Of a DNA stretch of 64,000 nt, positions 28,429 through 39,023 are shown in pieces. The number at the start of each line of letters is the position of its first letter. The first letter of the stretch is position 1. The stretch is from assembly GCF_008807015.1 (NCBI RefSeq), contig NZ_CP031700.1, forward strand, positions 2,009,014 through 2,073,013. Direction: 5' to 3'. The notes beneath the pieces are model-generated. The model was not told where the DNA came from. It saw only the letters and a list, made by a program, of their open reading frames with translations, and searched no databases. Source of the DNA: Neisseria zalophi. Its GTDB lineage: Bacteria > Pseudomonadota > Gammaproteobacteria > Burkholderiales > Neisseriaceae. The position numbers and the translations under genes are program-made.

Positions 28429-31400
28429 TTAGTCAAAACGTATACTGTATTTTACCTCGCCACCCCATGACACACTGCTGACTCTGGCAACAGCTTGCAG
28501 CGCCCGTGTTAACTGATAAATCAGTTTAACTGCTTGGGTACTGGTGTTCAGGCCGTATTCATAGCCGAAATACAAATCATTAGTCAACTGTTTGCCGACC
28601 GTTAATACCTGTTCGGCAGGGTTCATCTCACCGGTTTGTGCATTGCGGCTGCGCTTGCTAGTGAACCCAATTTCGTCCACCAAACCAAGTCTGTCGTTCA
28701 CACTACCGGCCAAGAATGCACCTGCTGCTGCCGAAAGTGCTGCATTATCACCGTCACTGCCGCTGCTGGCACGATTCAGAATCAACCAAGATAATTTGTC
28801 TTTTTCACTCATGGCTTCATTGGCCACCAATGAAACGCGCGGGTTACCAAGGTTACCCAATACTTCTACACCGGCACCTACCGGCGATTGGCGGCGTTCG
28901 GCACGAATATTCAAGTTCGGCTGATCCAACGGGCCGACAAACGAAATACTGCCTTTAGTAATATCCAAATCTTGACCATAGGCTTTATAACCACCTTTCA
29001 CCACCGTGACCGTACCAATACCTTGTATGGATTCGCCCGGCTTGGAAACCAATTGTAGTTTGCCGCCAAGTGTCACATCCAAACCCACACCGCTGAAACG
29101 CACACTGTTGTTCAAATCTACAGTCAGGTTCATATTAATGGCCAACGGCGTCGATACCGGTTTCTCCACCTCACCCAATACCACCACGTCTTCATCCAAA
29201 GTTGGCATGGATGATTTCTGCAAGCCGAAACGCCCCGAATCTGCTTTAAGTGCTCCGGTTAGCGTAATCCCCTGCGCCTGGCTATAAAGCATTTTGGCAT
29301 TACCGCTGATGGTTAAACGGCGGTTAACTTTATCCAAAGCATGATATTTATCCAAGACAATATCCACATCCACATCGGGTGCGGCATTGCTCATATTAAC
29401 CGTACCTTTCAGTTCGACCGATCCGCCGCGGTGGAAGCGCAATTGGTCTATCACCCAAGTCTGCCCCTGCAAACGCGAACGCAATACACCGTTATCCAAT
29501 ATCAAACCCAAATCTTGATTACGGTAATATAAATTATCGCCGTTTAACGTACCGTTCAACTGCGGATCACCAACGCGTCCGCCGATAGTCGCCACACCCA
29601 GCAGATTACCGCGCAACGATTGGCCAATCGGCATAAAATAGCGGAAACGTTCCAAATCAGGCGCACTGATACGGACTTGACCGCTCATGGGTGCCAAGCT
29701 GATATCGTTACCAAACTGCTGGTTAATCACCAGATTACCATCAATATTGCCATAACCGGTCACACCGTTAAGCGTTGTATCGATACGGCCATTTTGAAAA
29801 CGGGTATTCAGCGACAATGCTCCCAATCCAAGCATTTGTTTGCGGTACGGCAATTCAATATCACCACTTTGGCGGCGAATATTCAAATAACCGCGTGCAT
29901 TGTTGCTATAAGACAAATCCCAATCAGCCGATAAAACCAAATTATGCTGCACCGGCGGCTCATAGAAATTATGTAGCTGTGCCATCGCAAGGTTACTGGC
30001 ACTGCCTTTGGTGGTAATACCGCTGCGGCTGTCCCAAACAAAGTTTTCCATATTCAGGCTGCCGCCCATCGCCGCCCAACGTGCCGCACTCATTACTACC
30101 CGTTCGCTTCCTGCTTCAAGACGCATACGGTTTTGTAGGGTCAGATTAAATGCACCGCTGATATCAAGTGTACTGAGCGTACCCTTCCATTGCTGCTTCT
30201 CATCCAAACCGCCTTCGGCATTGATATTGAGCTGATAGGGCTTACCGGCTAACGACATATTGCCTCTGCCGCGGATACGGTGGTTGCGCCCTGTTCCGTT
30301 TACGGCCAAATCAACCGTATCGATAACCGTTGGGGCCCCTTCGCCTGCTATGGCGATATTATTACCCCTCAATTCGATATTTAACGGACGGGTGTAATCG
30401 GGCGAGCCTTGTAAATTGAAATCCAAATCGTTAACACGAATACTGTTGCCCACACGCAGATTGCGTGCCTGCCCGTTTAAATTAGCTTCGGGTGTTTTCA
30501 TATCACCGGCAATAAAACCTCTGGCCGTCACCAATCCGTTCAGACCGAAGCCGAACCGTGCCAAATCGGGCGCATTAATATCCACATTCAGACGGTCGCC
30601 CTGCTTACCGAAGCTGCCGTTGGTTTTAATGCTGTTATTGCCAAGCAAAATATCGGTCAGCGCGCGTGATAAGTGGGCTTTTTCATAAACCACATCAGCA
30701 CTGCCCCTGAGCGGCACGCCGGAAAGTGTACTGGGGCCAAAAGCCATTTTGCCGCTGTATTTCTGATTAGCCAGCTCACCGGCAAAGTTAATAGTGCCGT
30801 TGACACTACCGGCCGGAAATTGGGGATTCAATCTGTTTGGGTTAAAGTCGTTACTGGTGACTACCAGTTGCAAAATCTGATCTTTAAATAATTCCAATGA
30901 ACCTTCGGCTTGGATAACACCGCCGTTTTCAGGACGAATACGGGCATTCTTAAACAATAAGGTTTGCTGCCCGTTTTGCTTATCGGTTTGCATTTGAACC
31001 AGGCCGTCTGAAACGGCATTGCCGGTATTCAACATCCAGCCTGTTTCCAGGTTTTGGAAATTACCGCCAACGGTAATGGTGCCGTTCAAACTGCCTTCTA
31101 ATGATTGTTCAACCACATCGGCGGCGGTAATATTTTTTAAAGCAAGCCCCAAAGCCAGCTTCTGCCCTGCCGTATCAATATCACCGGCAAGAGCAACCAC
31201 GCCTTTTTGCAAGAGTTGTGCTGCGGCATTGTCTATATTGACCAACCCGTTTTGATCAACAAAAAAAGCACTTTTCAATTCGCGCACGGGAATCCCGCCT
31301 GCGTCTGCCGCAGCCGCACCCGGGTTTAGTAAATCAATCGAACCCTGCAAAGCCAATCCTTCTTCGAAAGAGGGCTTAACGGCGGCCTCAAATTGCAACA

Positions 31401-32346
31401 ATGCTTTGGGCAAAGAAGGCAGGAACGCTTTCGGGTTGATATTAAAACCTACTACCTGAACCAGTTCGACTTTGTCATTTAACTTTTCGGCAAACGGATG
31501 TAAAACTGAATCAACGTGAAGACGGACATTATCGCCATCAATACGGATATCGGTTTGAACATCTTGCAAACTGCCCCAAAAACGGTTGGCTGCTACAATC
31601 GGCTCGTTATCCAGCATACCGTCGCCATTAATAATGGCATTCAGTGAAAAGGGGCTTTTCGTACCTAAAGTGGCACTACCCGACAAAGTTGTCCAAGGTG
31701 TTTGCAAGGCAGTCAATTTGAGATTATGCAATTGGTGGTTATAAACATAAGACGCACCGATTTTTTCTAAATAAACGGTTTGCTTATCCACACTCGAGCC
31801 GACACTGATTTTACCGGTCTCCAAACGATCAACCATCACTTCCAACGGCAGGCTCACGCTTTGGGGGAAACCCGAAGCAGGCTGCTCTTCACGCGGCGGA
31901 GTCGGTTTGGTCACCACTTGAATATCACCGGCCAAAATATGCTCGATATGCAGTTTCTTCTGCATCAGTTCGTTCGGCTGCCAATCAAAGTCAAAACGGC
32001 TAATATCGACATCGGCACCTTCGGTTTCAATACGCCAGTCGTCGCCTTTGAAGCCATCCCACAATGTGCCCTGTAAGGTTTTGGATTGGATACTGACACC
32101 GAACCAAGAAGGAATCTTATATAAACCGAACCGCAAGCCGGATTCGGTTGTCGCCAACCACACCAACGCGGCAGCTACTGCTACAAAAAAAACAAACAAC
32201 GTCGCCGCCAGCCCGGCAAATACTTTAAATTTGCGGCTTTTTTTGCCCTTCTTTTTCTCAGGCGGTTCCGAACCGGCAGTCTGCTCTACAGCCTGAACAG
32301 TTTGTTCAGATGGTGTGGATTCGGCCGTATCGTGATGTTCTGTCAT
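28429..32346 (-). CDS. tamB: Translocation and assembly module protein TamB
   Basis: 1305 residues, an AsmA-like giant protein that spans the periplasm and works with TamA in outer-membrane protein assembly and phospholipid traffic. An N-terminal cytoplasmic tail rich in Glu/Lys is followed by a single membrane helix (about 42-66, FAGLAATLFVFFVAVAAALVW). Long repetitive beta-rich sections follow, and the conserved DUF490 C-terminus has GLNTSTQAVKLIYQLTRALQ, ending KYSIRFD. It lies 124 bp after tamA on the same strand. A run of eight T in the coding strand encodes the membrane helix; it could slip but is not unusual enough to call variable. Confidence 0.95.
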   Translation of the reverse strand: MTEHHDTAESTPSEQTVQAVEQTAGSEPPEKKKGKKSRKFKVFAGLAATLFVFFVAVAAALVWLATTESGLRFGLYKIPSWFGVSIQSKTLQGTLWDGFKGDDWRIETEGADVDISRFDFDWQPNELMQKKLHIEHILAGDIQVVTKPTPPREEQPASGFPQSVSLPLEVMVDRLETGKISVGSSVDKQTVYLEKIGASYVYNHQLHNLKLTALQTPWTTLSGSATLGTKSPFSLNAIINGDGMLDNEPIVAANRFWGSLQDVQTDIRIDGDNVRLHVDSVLHPFAEKLNDKVELVQVVGFNINPKAFLPSLPKALLQFEAAVKPSFEEGLALQGSIDLLNPGAAAADAGGIPVRELKSAFFVDQNGLVNIDNAAAQLLQKGVVALAGDIDTAGQKLALGLALKNITAADVVEQSLEGSLNGTITVGGNFQNLETGWMLNTGNAVSDGLVQMQTDKQNGQQTLLFKNARIRPENGGVIQAEGSLELFKDQILQLVVTSNDFNPNRLNPQFPAGSVNGTINFAGELANQKYSGKMAFGPSTLSGVPLRGSADVVYEKAHLSRALTDILLGNNSIKTNGSFGKQGDRLNVDINAPDLARFGFGLNGLVTARGFIAGDMKTPEANLNGQARNLRVGNSIRVNDLDFNLQGSPDYTRPLNIELRGNNIAIAGEGAPTVIDTVDLAVNGTGRNHRIRGRGNMSLAGKPYQLNINAEGGLDEKQQWKGTLSTLDISGAFNLTLQNRMRLEAGSERVVMSAARWAAMGGSLNMENFVWDSRSGITTKGSASNLAMAQLHNFYEPPVQHNLVLSADWDLSYSNNARGYLNIRRQSGDIELPYRKQMLGLGALSLNTRFQNGRIDTTLNGVTGYGNIDGNLVINQQFGNDISLAPMSGQVRISAPDLERFRYFMPIGQSLRGNLLGVATIGGRVGDPQLNGTLNGDNLYYRNQDLGLILDNGVLRSRLQGQTWVIDQLRFHRGGSVELKGTVNMSNAAPDVDVDIVLDKYHALDKVNRRLTISGNAKMLYSQAQGITLTGALKADSGRFGLQKSSMPTLDEDVVVLGEVEKPVSTPLAINMNLTVDLNNSVRFSGVGLDVTLGGKLQLVSKPGESIQGIGTVTVVKGGYKAYGQDLDITKGSISFVGPLDQPNLNIRAERRQSPVGAGVEVLGNLGNPRVSLVANEAMSEKDKLSWLILNRASSGSDGDNAALSAAAGAFLAGSVNDRLGLVDEIGFTSKRSRNAQTGEMNPAEQVLTVGKQLTNDLYFGYEYGLNTSTQAVKLIYQLTRALQAVARVSSVSWGGEVKYSIRFD

Positions 32347-32416
32347 ATTTTATTAACCTGTTTACATCCTATAAAACAGCACTTGTGCTGTCTGCTATCT
32401 ATATTGAGGGAATCGA

Positions 32417-32454
32417 GGCCGTCTGAAAGCCATTGCTCAGGCTTTCAGACGGCC
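32417..32454 (-). terminator. DUS-pair hairpin between tamA and tamB
   Basis: GGCCGTCTGAAAGCC pairs with GGCTTTCAGACGGCC over an 8-base loop. It lies inside the presumed operon and could reduce tamB expression relative to tamA. Confidence 0.65.
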
Positions 32455-32470
32455 GAATCAGCGGTATACA

Positions 32471-34309
32471 TCAGAACCGTGTACCCAAGCTGATATGCCA
32501 TCTTAGTTTTTTATCGTGATGGCCGTAGGCAATATCAAAAGAGAAAGGTGCAACGGGGCTAAACCAACGCACCCCAAGGCCTGTACCGTGCTTTAATGTC
32601 ATCTTCTTAAAATTGGGGGCTACGTCACCCACATCATGAAATACTGCGGCAGAAAAACTTTTTGTAATCGGATATTGGTATTCGAAACTGGCCACCGCCA
32701 AAGCACGTTCAGGCAATACCGAACCGTTAGGCCCGTCTAAACCAATACTGTCAAGGTCATAACCCCGGATAGATGTGGCACCACCCGTACGGAACTGCAA
32801 TACTGAAGGTACTGATTCATCTTCACTGGCACGGACATAACCCACCTGCCCCCGTGCAATAAACGTACCGATTTTTTTGTTTTCAGGTGTGAAGTAATAA
32901 CCTGCATTGGCTTTGGCATGTACCACAGAAGTGGATGACAATAACGACCCTAAAGTGGCACCGATTTTACCGTCGAGGTAATACCCGTTTTCAGGCCGTA
33001 ATGTTGTTTCTATTTCTTGTCGCCGCCAAGACGCTGTCAGCATAGTTGCATGGCTACGACCGAAATCAAGGTTTGTATCAGGAACACGACGGCCTTCGGT
33101 AATGTATTCCACACCAAGTCGCGACTCGATATTATTACGATCACGAACATACCAAACACCGGTTGTTAAAGTATTCCTTTCCAACTTTTGTGTGGTAGAA
33201 CGGGTGTAGGCAACGTTAGAAGTCCAATAATGGCCATTACTTTTTCTTGGCTGGCTGATACCGGCCGCTAAAGTCGTTTCATATTTATCAATATCTGCCA
33301 CTACCGAACCGATATAACCACGATTAAATAAATTATAATAATCGTAATTGATACGTCCGCCCGGGCCGTATTCTGAATCATAGCGGATACCGGCTTCAAA
33401 TTTATGCCGTTTAACTTCGGAAACAACTACCTTCACAGGAACACGGTCGTCACTTAAATTATCAAAATCTGCCTGCACCGAAGCTCCGGAATAATGACCG
33501 TCTTGCTCCAACGCCTGCTGATAATCCAAAATCTGATCTAAATCGTAAGGTGAGCCGGGTTGGAATTTTGCCATTCCCCGCACAACACTTTCAGGATAAC
33601 GTTTAATCCCATCTACCTGAATATCACCGAAGTAAATCGGTCTATCACTTTCCACCACCACATTCAAATCAGCAGTATTGTTTTCCGGATTAATGGTTGC
33701 CTGAGTTTGTGATAATTTGGCCAAAGGATATTTTTTACGTGTGACAGCAGTCAGCACAGAAGCTTTACTTTGGCTCCATCCGCTTTGGTCAAAATAATCG
33801 TCTACCGGCAATGCCCAGTTTTCTAAAGCATTTTTATAATAAAGTGCCAAGTCGCCATCTTGCAGCACATCGCCGACAATTGCCACGCCCACATTCTCTA
33901 CCTTGGTGCGCGGACCCGGTGTCACATTAACGATATATCCGTTACCGGAAGGCTCCACCGTAACCTTACCGTTAAAATAGCCTTTTGTTTTCAACATAGT
34001 CAGAACATTATCCGGAGCCTCCTCCGCTAAAAAGCCGACCTGTTCTTTATCCAGCTCTTCTTCTTTCTGCTGAGTAATCAACGGTAGATATTCCTCCAGC
34101 ATCTCCCTTACTTCCTTGTCAGCTACACGAATTTCAACCGGATATTTGATAGGTAAATTACCTTCTTTTGATTTGTTATCCGCTTTATCCGTTTCCGTCT
34201 GCTTAATCGGGACATAATCTTCGGGTACCGCAACAAATGCCCAGGCCTGCATACAGGCCAGAGAAAGAGTAGAAAATAAAAACAGGGAGGCAGTACGCTT
34301 TTTCATCAT
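32471..34309 (-). CDS. tamA: Translocation and assembly module protein TamA (Omp85 family)
   Basis: About 612 residues from MMKKRTASLFLF; an upstream extension of the frame is not supported, and two adjacent ATGs (34309, 34306) are both possible. The signal peptide ends near MQAWA. POTRA domains occupy about 60-290, and a 16-strand Omp85 barrel follows, including the conserved loop-6-like segment FRTGGATSIRGYD and the terminal strand LRWHISLGTRF ending in Phe for BAM recognition. It partners TamB encoded directly downstream. Confidence 0.94.
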   Translation of the reverse strand: MMKKRTASLFLFSTLSLACMQAWAFVAVPEDYVPIKQTETDKADNKSKEGNLPIKYPVEIRVADKEVREMLEEYLPLITQQKEEELDKEQVGFLAEEAPDNVLTMLKTKGYFNGKVTVEPSGNGYIVNVTPGPRTKVENVGVAIVGDVLQDGDLALYYKNALENWALPVDDYFDQSGWSQSKASVLTAVTRKKYPLAKLSQTQATINPENNTADLNVVVESDRPIYFGDIQVDGIKRYPESVVRGMAKFQPGSPYDLDQILDYQQALEQDGHYSGASVQADFDNLSDDRVPVKVVVSEVKRHKFEAGIRYDSEYGPGGRINYDYYNLFNRGYIGSVVADIDKYETTLAAGISQPRKSNGHYWTSNVAYTRSTTQKLERNTLTTGVWYVRDRNNIESRLGVEYITEGRRVPDTNLDFGRSHATMLTASWRRQEIETTLRPENGYYLDGKIGATLGSLLSSTSVVHAKANAGYYFTPENKKIGTFIARGQVGYVRASEDESVPSVLQFRTGGATSIRGYDLDSIGLDGPNGSVLPERALAVASFEYQYPITKSFSAAVFHDVGDVAPNFKKMTLKHGTGLGVRWFSPVAPFSFDIAYGHHDKKLRWHISLGTRF

Positions 34310-34762
34310 GTTCAAACCAAAAATCAAGTCTGCTTGTTGGAGGAAAGGCGATTTTAGCACTATTTTTACCATTTTCAGCAGTTTGCATACCAAGCATCGG
34401 TAACCAATACCGTTATCTTAGGAAAAAAGCGTTAAAACATAAAGGCCGTCTGAAATCATTGGCCAATAGTATGAGTAAAATAAAACCAAGCCATTATATT
34501 ATTTATCTGTCTATTTAATTAGCGTTTTGAATACCTGAATTTTCTCTAATCGCTCTACCGCAAACTGATTTATTCATAAACAAGCCAAATTAAAATTACA
34601 AAAAATTATCGTTTTCTTAAAATTTTTACCAAAAAATAAGAATTAAATTCTAAATAATTACCTTATTTAAAATTTAAATGCTGTATTTTCTGAAGTACAT
34701 TACGGGAAAGGCGTTTTATTTTAAAATGTTATCCTTTCTTAACCTTATCTAAAGGAGCCTTC

Positions 34763-35989
34763 ATGGCAAGCGGAAACCCTGTTATTGATGCCGTTAATCG
34801 TGTCAGTTTGGTAAAACAAATCATTGTCGGCCTGATCTTAGGCGTTATTTTGGCTTGGCTTTCGCCCTCTGCGGGGCTTGCAGCAGGGCTGCTCGGTAGT
34901 TTGTTTGTCGGCGCATTGAAAGCCGTCGCACCTATCTTAATTTTTGTCTTAGTGATCAGTGCGATTGCCCGTCACCAAAAAGGCAGCGAAGCTTATATCA
35001 AACCGATTGTCGTACTTTATGCCATCGGCACGTTTTCTGCTGCATTTGTTGCGGTATTGGCCGGCTTTATTTTTCCTACCGAAATGATCTTGGTTAATGC
35101 GGATGCGGTCACCACCACACCCCCTTCAGGCATTACCGAAGTGATGAAAACATTATTGATGAATCTGGTAGCCAACCCGATTAACGCTATTGCCAATGCC
35201 AACTATATCGGTATTTTAGCTTGGGCATTATTATTGGGCTTCGCACTCAGACACGCATCCGAAACCACCCGCACCATGATTGCCGACTTATCCGATGCGG
35301 TATCTTCTATTGTGAAATGGGTTATCCGCTTTGCGCCGCTGGGTATTTTCGGTTTGGTAGCAGCTACTATTGCCGAAACCGGCTTTAGCGCCCTATCCAG
35401 CTATGCTCATTTGTTGGTAGTGTTACTGGGCTGTATGCTGTTTATCGCCCTAGTGGTCAACCCCATATTGGTTTGGTGGAAAATCCGCCGCAATCCTTAT
35501 CCGCTGGTGTTGACTTGCCTGCGTGAAAGCGGTATCACCGCATTTTTCACCCGTTCATCTGCGGCCAATATTCCGGTGAATATGGCATTGGCGAAAAAAC
35601 TCGGCCTGCATGAAGACACTTATTCCATCTCAATTCCTCTGGGCGCTACCATTAATATGGCCGGAGCCGCGATTACGATTACTGTATTGGCTATGGCCGC
35701 GGCCTACACCCAAAATATTCAAGTAGACTTTGCTACCGCCCTATTGCTAAGCTTAGTGGCTACCGTGAGTGCCGCCGGAGCATCAGGTGTAGCAGGCGGT
35801 TCATTGCTACTGATTCCGTTGGCTTGCAGCTTATTCGGCATTTCCAATGATATTGCCATGCAGGTTGTTGCCGTCGGCTTTATTATCGGTGTGGTACAAG
35901 ATTCGGCAGAAACCGCACTAAACTCTTCTACTGATGTATTGTTTACTGCCGCAGCCGATTTAGGCCGCCAACGTAAAGAAAATATGTAA
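34763..35989 (+). CDS. sstT: Serine/threonine:sodium symporter
   Basis: 408 residues, a dicarboxylate/amino acid:cation symporter family member with about eight to nine membrane segments. The N-terminal sequence [20 protein letters not shown] and the signature regions [21 protein letters not shown] and [23 protein letters not shown] are typical of SstT. It imports serine and threonine with sodium. AAAGGAG precedes the ATG. The 450-bp divergent region to tamA is AT-rich and shows only a single DUS; no other gene is visible. A DUS-pair terminator follows. Confidence 0.96.
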   Translation: MASGNPVIDAVNRVSLVKQIIVGLILGVILAWLSPSAGLAAGLLGSLFVGALKAVAPILIFVLVISAIARHQKGSEAYIKPIVVLYAIGTFSAAFVAVLAGFIFPTEMILVNADAVTTTPPSGITEVMKTLLMNLVANPINAIANANYIGILAWALLLGFALRHASETTRTMIADLSDAVSSIVKWVIRFAPLGIFGLVAATIAETGFSALSSYAHLLVVLLGCMLFIALVVNPILVWWKIRRNPYPLVLTCLRESGITAFFTRSSAANIPVNMALAKKLGLHEDTYSISIPLGATINMAGAAITITVLAMAAAYTQNIQVDFATALLLSLVATVSAAGASGVAGGSLLLIPLACSLFGISNDIAMQVVAVGFIIGVVQDSAETALNSSTDVLFTAAADLGRQRKENM

Positions 35990-35995
35990 AATAAA

Positions 35996-36025
35996 CAGGC
36001 CGTCTGAAACTTTCAGACGGCCTGT
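35996..36025 (+). terminator. DUS-pair terminator after sstT
   Basis: ACAGGCCGTCTGAAA pairs with TTTCAGACGGCCTGT with no spacer; a T-rich stretch follows. Confidence 0.8.
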
Positions 36026-36088
36026 TGTCTTACTATGCGATTACCTGTTTGTTATATTATTCAATCATTGATAATAAGGATACCGAAC

Positions 36089-36790
36089 GTGCGCCCATTG
36101 ATATTTATTCTTGCCCTATCCTGCCTGCCTGCCGCCGTATCCGCAGCAGATCAGGAAGAAAAAAGACTGATTAACCTAGTTGAACCGTTTGAGCTCGGCA
36201 AGCCGGAACAGCGTATCCGGAAAATCGTCTATCAGGTTGCCGAGCAAAGCAACACACAAGACAATGTCCGTATATACCGACAAACCGACAAATTCTCTGG
36301 TTTAGGCTGGTTTTCTTCTGCCCCCGGTATACTCAAGCGTAAAAACTCGGCTTCCACCGACCGCCCCGATACACAAAGCCTGATTCTACTCAACCATTGG
36401 GATTTACAATGGAAAATGAATGAAGCAGGATTTGCCATCCGAGATATTCAAATTGTACCGCCACCTCCCCAATGGTCGTTACACGGAACCACTTTTGAGA
36501 GCGCCGCTACTCTGGCAGACGATAATGGTATGTTAAATGTGCAAGAAAAATGTACGCTTTCGGCCGCAGAAAATGCCCAGGCCATCCATACCAAACTAAA
36601 AGGGAATGCCCAGCGTGCCAACTGCACATTGACGATGAATAATCCTGCCGGAACGGTTAGCTTTACCCAGAATTTCGAAGGTTATTACCTCAACGATTAT
36701 CAAATGTTTATCCCCCGTATTTTGGTGCAAACCAACCATCAAACCAATAAAACCGACAGATTGGATTATCAAATCGAATCCATCCGCTAA
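36089..36790 (+). CDS. Secreted protein of unknown function
   Basis: 233 residues from a GTG start chosen because AAGGA lies eight bases upstream and a clean signal peptide follows (MRPLIFILALSCLPAAVSA, cleavage near residue 19). An earlier ATG at 36035 would bury this signal. The mature protein has two Cys (EKCTLS and ANCTL) that could form a disulphide and a C-terminal beta-rich section (NFEGYYLNDYQMFIPRILVQ). I recognise no family. Likely periplasmic. It follows sstT in the same direction but is separated by a terminator and has its own hairpin terminator. Confidence 0.7.
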   Translation: MRPLIFILALSCLPAAVSAADQEEKRLINLVEPFELGKPEQRIRKIVYQVAEQSNTQDNVRIYRQTDKFSGLGWFSSAPGILKRKNSASTDRPDTQSLILLNHWDLQWKMNEAGFAIRDIQIVPPPPQWSLHGTTFESAATLADDNGMLNVQEKCTLSAAENAQAIHTKLKGNAQRANCTLTMNNPAGTVSFTQNFEGYYLNDYQMFIPRILVQTNHQTNKTDRLDYQIESIR

Positions 36791-36808
36791 CTATATCCCT
36801 AATAACTT

Positions 36809-36846
36809 AAAAGCCCTTGATTGAACCACATCAATCAAGGGCTTTT
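36809..36846 (+). terminator. Terminator after the secreted protein
   Basis: AAAAGCCCTTGATTG pairs with CAATCAAGGGCTTTT around an 8-base loop; strong and without DUS. Confidence 0.88.
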
Positions 36847-37011
36847 ATATTCGGACGTGCATATCTCAAACTTTACCATGCAACACATCCCGATATTGTT
36901 CGGTTTATTACCTTATACATATTTTCCACTCAAAGACAGCATATTAAACCGCTGTAATTTATTCTTTATAAATCAAACAATAATTTATAAAATCATTTTT
37001 TCTTTATTAAG

Positions 37012-37035
37012 ATGAAAGTTTTTATCTTGATTTAA
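37012..37035 (+). other. Possible seven-residue leader peptide upstream of ilvB
   Basis: ATG AAA GTT TTT ATC TTG ATT TAA encodes MKVFILI, with codons for all three branched-chain amino acids (Val, Ile, Leu) 200 bases before the ilv operon. There is no good ribosome site and no convincing attenuator hairpin before the T7 run near 37130, so this may be chance. The remainder of 36847-37238 has no gene that I can support. Confidence 0.25.
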
Positions 37036-37238
37036 GCATTAAGTTTAGGTTATTGTTCCCATTCCTTTTATCAATAAAACGCTCAAGCGTCTGGGCTCAA
37101 TTGCTCGGGTAGTTTGGTTGTCGCTGTTTTTTTGTAATGCGCGTACCCTAAATCGTTGCTTACAAAAATTGCATTACAGGTGCTGTGGCGAAACGAATTA
37201 CTCCTTTTGGCTTACACGCAGAAAAAATAGAGGCAGAT

Positions 37239-39023
37239 ATGCAATTATCAGGTGCACAAATACTCGTGCAAAGTCTTAAAGCCGAGGGCGTAGAATACGT
37301 TTTCGGTTATCCCGGAGGCGCAGTCCTCGAAATCTACGATGCACTGTTCCAATTTAATAAACTCAAACATATTCTGGTACGCCACGAACAAGCTGCTGTT
37401 CATGCGGCCGATGCCTATTCCCGCACCAGCGGTAAAGTAGGTGTCGCACTGGTGACTTCCGGCCCTGGAGCGACCAATGCGGTAACCGGCATTGCCACCG
37501 CCTATTCCGACTCTATCCCGCTTGTAGTTATTACCGGACAAGTCGCTACGCCCGCTATCGGTACCGACGCGTTCCAAGAAGTCGATACCGTAGGTATTAC
37601 CCGACCGTGTGTCAAACATAATTTCTTGGTAACCGATATCAATGATCTGGCGGTAACGATTAAAAAAGCCTTTCAGATTGCCGCTACCGGCCGTCCCGGC
37701 CCGGTGGTTGTCGACATCCCTAAAGATGTGACGCAGGCTATGGCAAAGTTCAGCTATCCGCAGGAAGATGTTTTTATCCGCTCATACCAACCGGTCACAC
37801 AAGGCCATGCCGGCCAAATCAAAAAAGCCGTACAGATGTTTGCATCGGCCAAACGTCCTTTGGTTTATTTCGGTGGCGGCGTGGTATTGGGTAACGCTCA
37901 TCAAGAATTAATTGATTTCATCCACTTAACCGGCGTTCCCTGTACCGGTACATTAATGGGCCTGGGTGCATTCCCTTCAAGCGACCGCCAGTTCCTCGGT
38001 ATGCTCGGTATGCACGGCACCTATGAAGCCAATTTGGCTATGCAGGATGCCGACGTTGTGCTTGCCATCGGTGCGCGCTTTGACGACCGTGTAGTTTCCG
38101 TACCTTCTAAGTTTTTGGAAAAGCCCAAAAAAATCATTCATATCGATATTGACCCTTCCAGTATTGCCAAACGCGTGAAAGTCGATATTCCAATTGTCGG
38201 CGATGTTAAAAACGTTTTAGCAGATATGGCGGCATTGTGGAAAAAGCAAGAATTATTGCTTTCACCTACTTCACTGGAAAAATGGTGGCAATCTTTGGAA
38301 AGCTGGCGCAAACGCGACTGCCTGTGGTTTGACAATGACAATGACGGTGACATTATCAAACCTCAATATGTGCTGCAAAAATTAGCAGAAATTACCCGAA
38401 ATTCAGCCATTATCACCTCCGATGTCGGCCAGCACCAAATGTTTACCGCGCAATATTATCCTTTCGAGCGCCCCCGCCAATGGCTGAATTCAGGCGGCCT
38501 CGGCACTATGGGCGTCGGCCTGCCCTATGCCATGGGTGCCAAATTGGCAGCACCCGACCAAGATGTATTCTGTATTACGGGCGAAGGTTCGATTCAGATG
38601 AATATCCAAGAGTTGTCGACCTGTTTCCAATACAAGATTCCGATTAATGTAGTGACCTTAAACAACGGTTATCTGGGCATGGTTCGCCAATGGCAGGAGC
38701 TGTATTACAGCAACCGCGAATCCGAAACCTACTTTGACTCGCTACCCGACTTTGTGAAACTGGCCGAAGCATACGGCCACATCGGTATCCGTATCGATAA
38801 AAAAGGCGATGTGGAAGGTGCCCTGCTTGAAGCCATCAAGCAAAAAGACCGCTTGGTATTCATGGACTTTATTACTGATAAAAAACAAAACGTGTTCCCT
38901 ATGGTCGGCAACGGCAAAGGCTTAGATGAAATGGTATTGCCGCCGCACATGCGCGAAACGCCGAAAGATTCGGATGTCAACGATGTGAAAGACCGTGATT
39001 ACGATACAAGGAGCGTGCCATAA
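37239..39023 (+). CDS. ilvB: Acetolactate synthase large subunit
   Basis: 594 residues from the ATG at 37239 (MQLSGAQILVQSLKAEG), which has GAGG seven bases upstream; a GTG 18 codons earlier also opens the frame but lacks family similarity. Thiamine-diphosphate enzyme making acetolactate or acetohydroxybutyrate for valine, leucine and isoleucine. Visible motifs: FGYPGG, the catalytic Glu in VRHEQAA, and the ThDP motif GEGSIQMN through LNNGYLGMVRQWQ. Its stop codon overlaps the ilvH start (TAATG), so translation is coupled. Confidence 0.96.
   Translation: MQLSGAQILVQSLKAEGVEYVFGYPGGAVLEIYDALFQFNKLKHILVRHEQAAVHAADAYSRTSGKVGVALVTSGPGATNAVTGIATAYSDSIPLVVITGQVATPAIGTDAFQEVDTVGITRPCVKHNFLVTDINDLAVTIKKAFQIAATGRPGPVVVDIPKDVTQAMAKFSYPQEDVFIRSYQPVTQGHAGQIKKAVQMFASAKRPLVYFGGGVVLGNAHQELIDFIHLTGVPCTGTLMGLGAFPSSDRQFLGMLGMHGTYEANLAMQDADVVLAIGARFDDRVVSVPSKFLEKPKKIIHIDIDPSSIAKRVKVDIPIVGDVKNVLADMAALWKKQELLLSPTSLEKWWQSLESWRKRDCLWFDNDNDGDIIKPQYVLQKLAEITRNSAIITSDVGQHQMFTAQYYPFERPRQWLNSGGLGTMGVGLPYAMGAKLAAPDQDVFCITGEGSIQMNIQELSTCFQYKIPINVVTLNNGYLGMVRQWQELYYSNRESETYFDSLPDFVKLAEAYGHIGIRIDKKGDVEGALLEAIKQKDRLVFMDFITDKKQNVFPMVGNGKGLDEMVLPPHMRETPKDSDVNDVKDRDYDTRSVP

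Noticed and set aside
32180-32195. Run of eight T (coding strand) in tamB as a phase-variation tract
   Set aside because: It encodes the Phe-rich membrane helix, is short compared with known neisserial phase-variable tracts, and the gene is usually constitutive.
36821-37015. A 64-codon open frame after the secreted-protein gene
   Set aside because: It begins inside a strong terminator hairpin, has no ribosome site and its composition matches AT-rich intergenic DNA.
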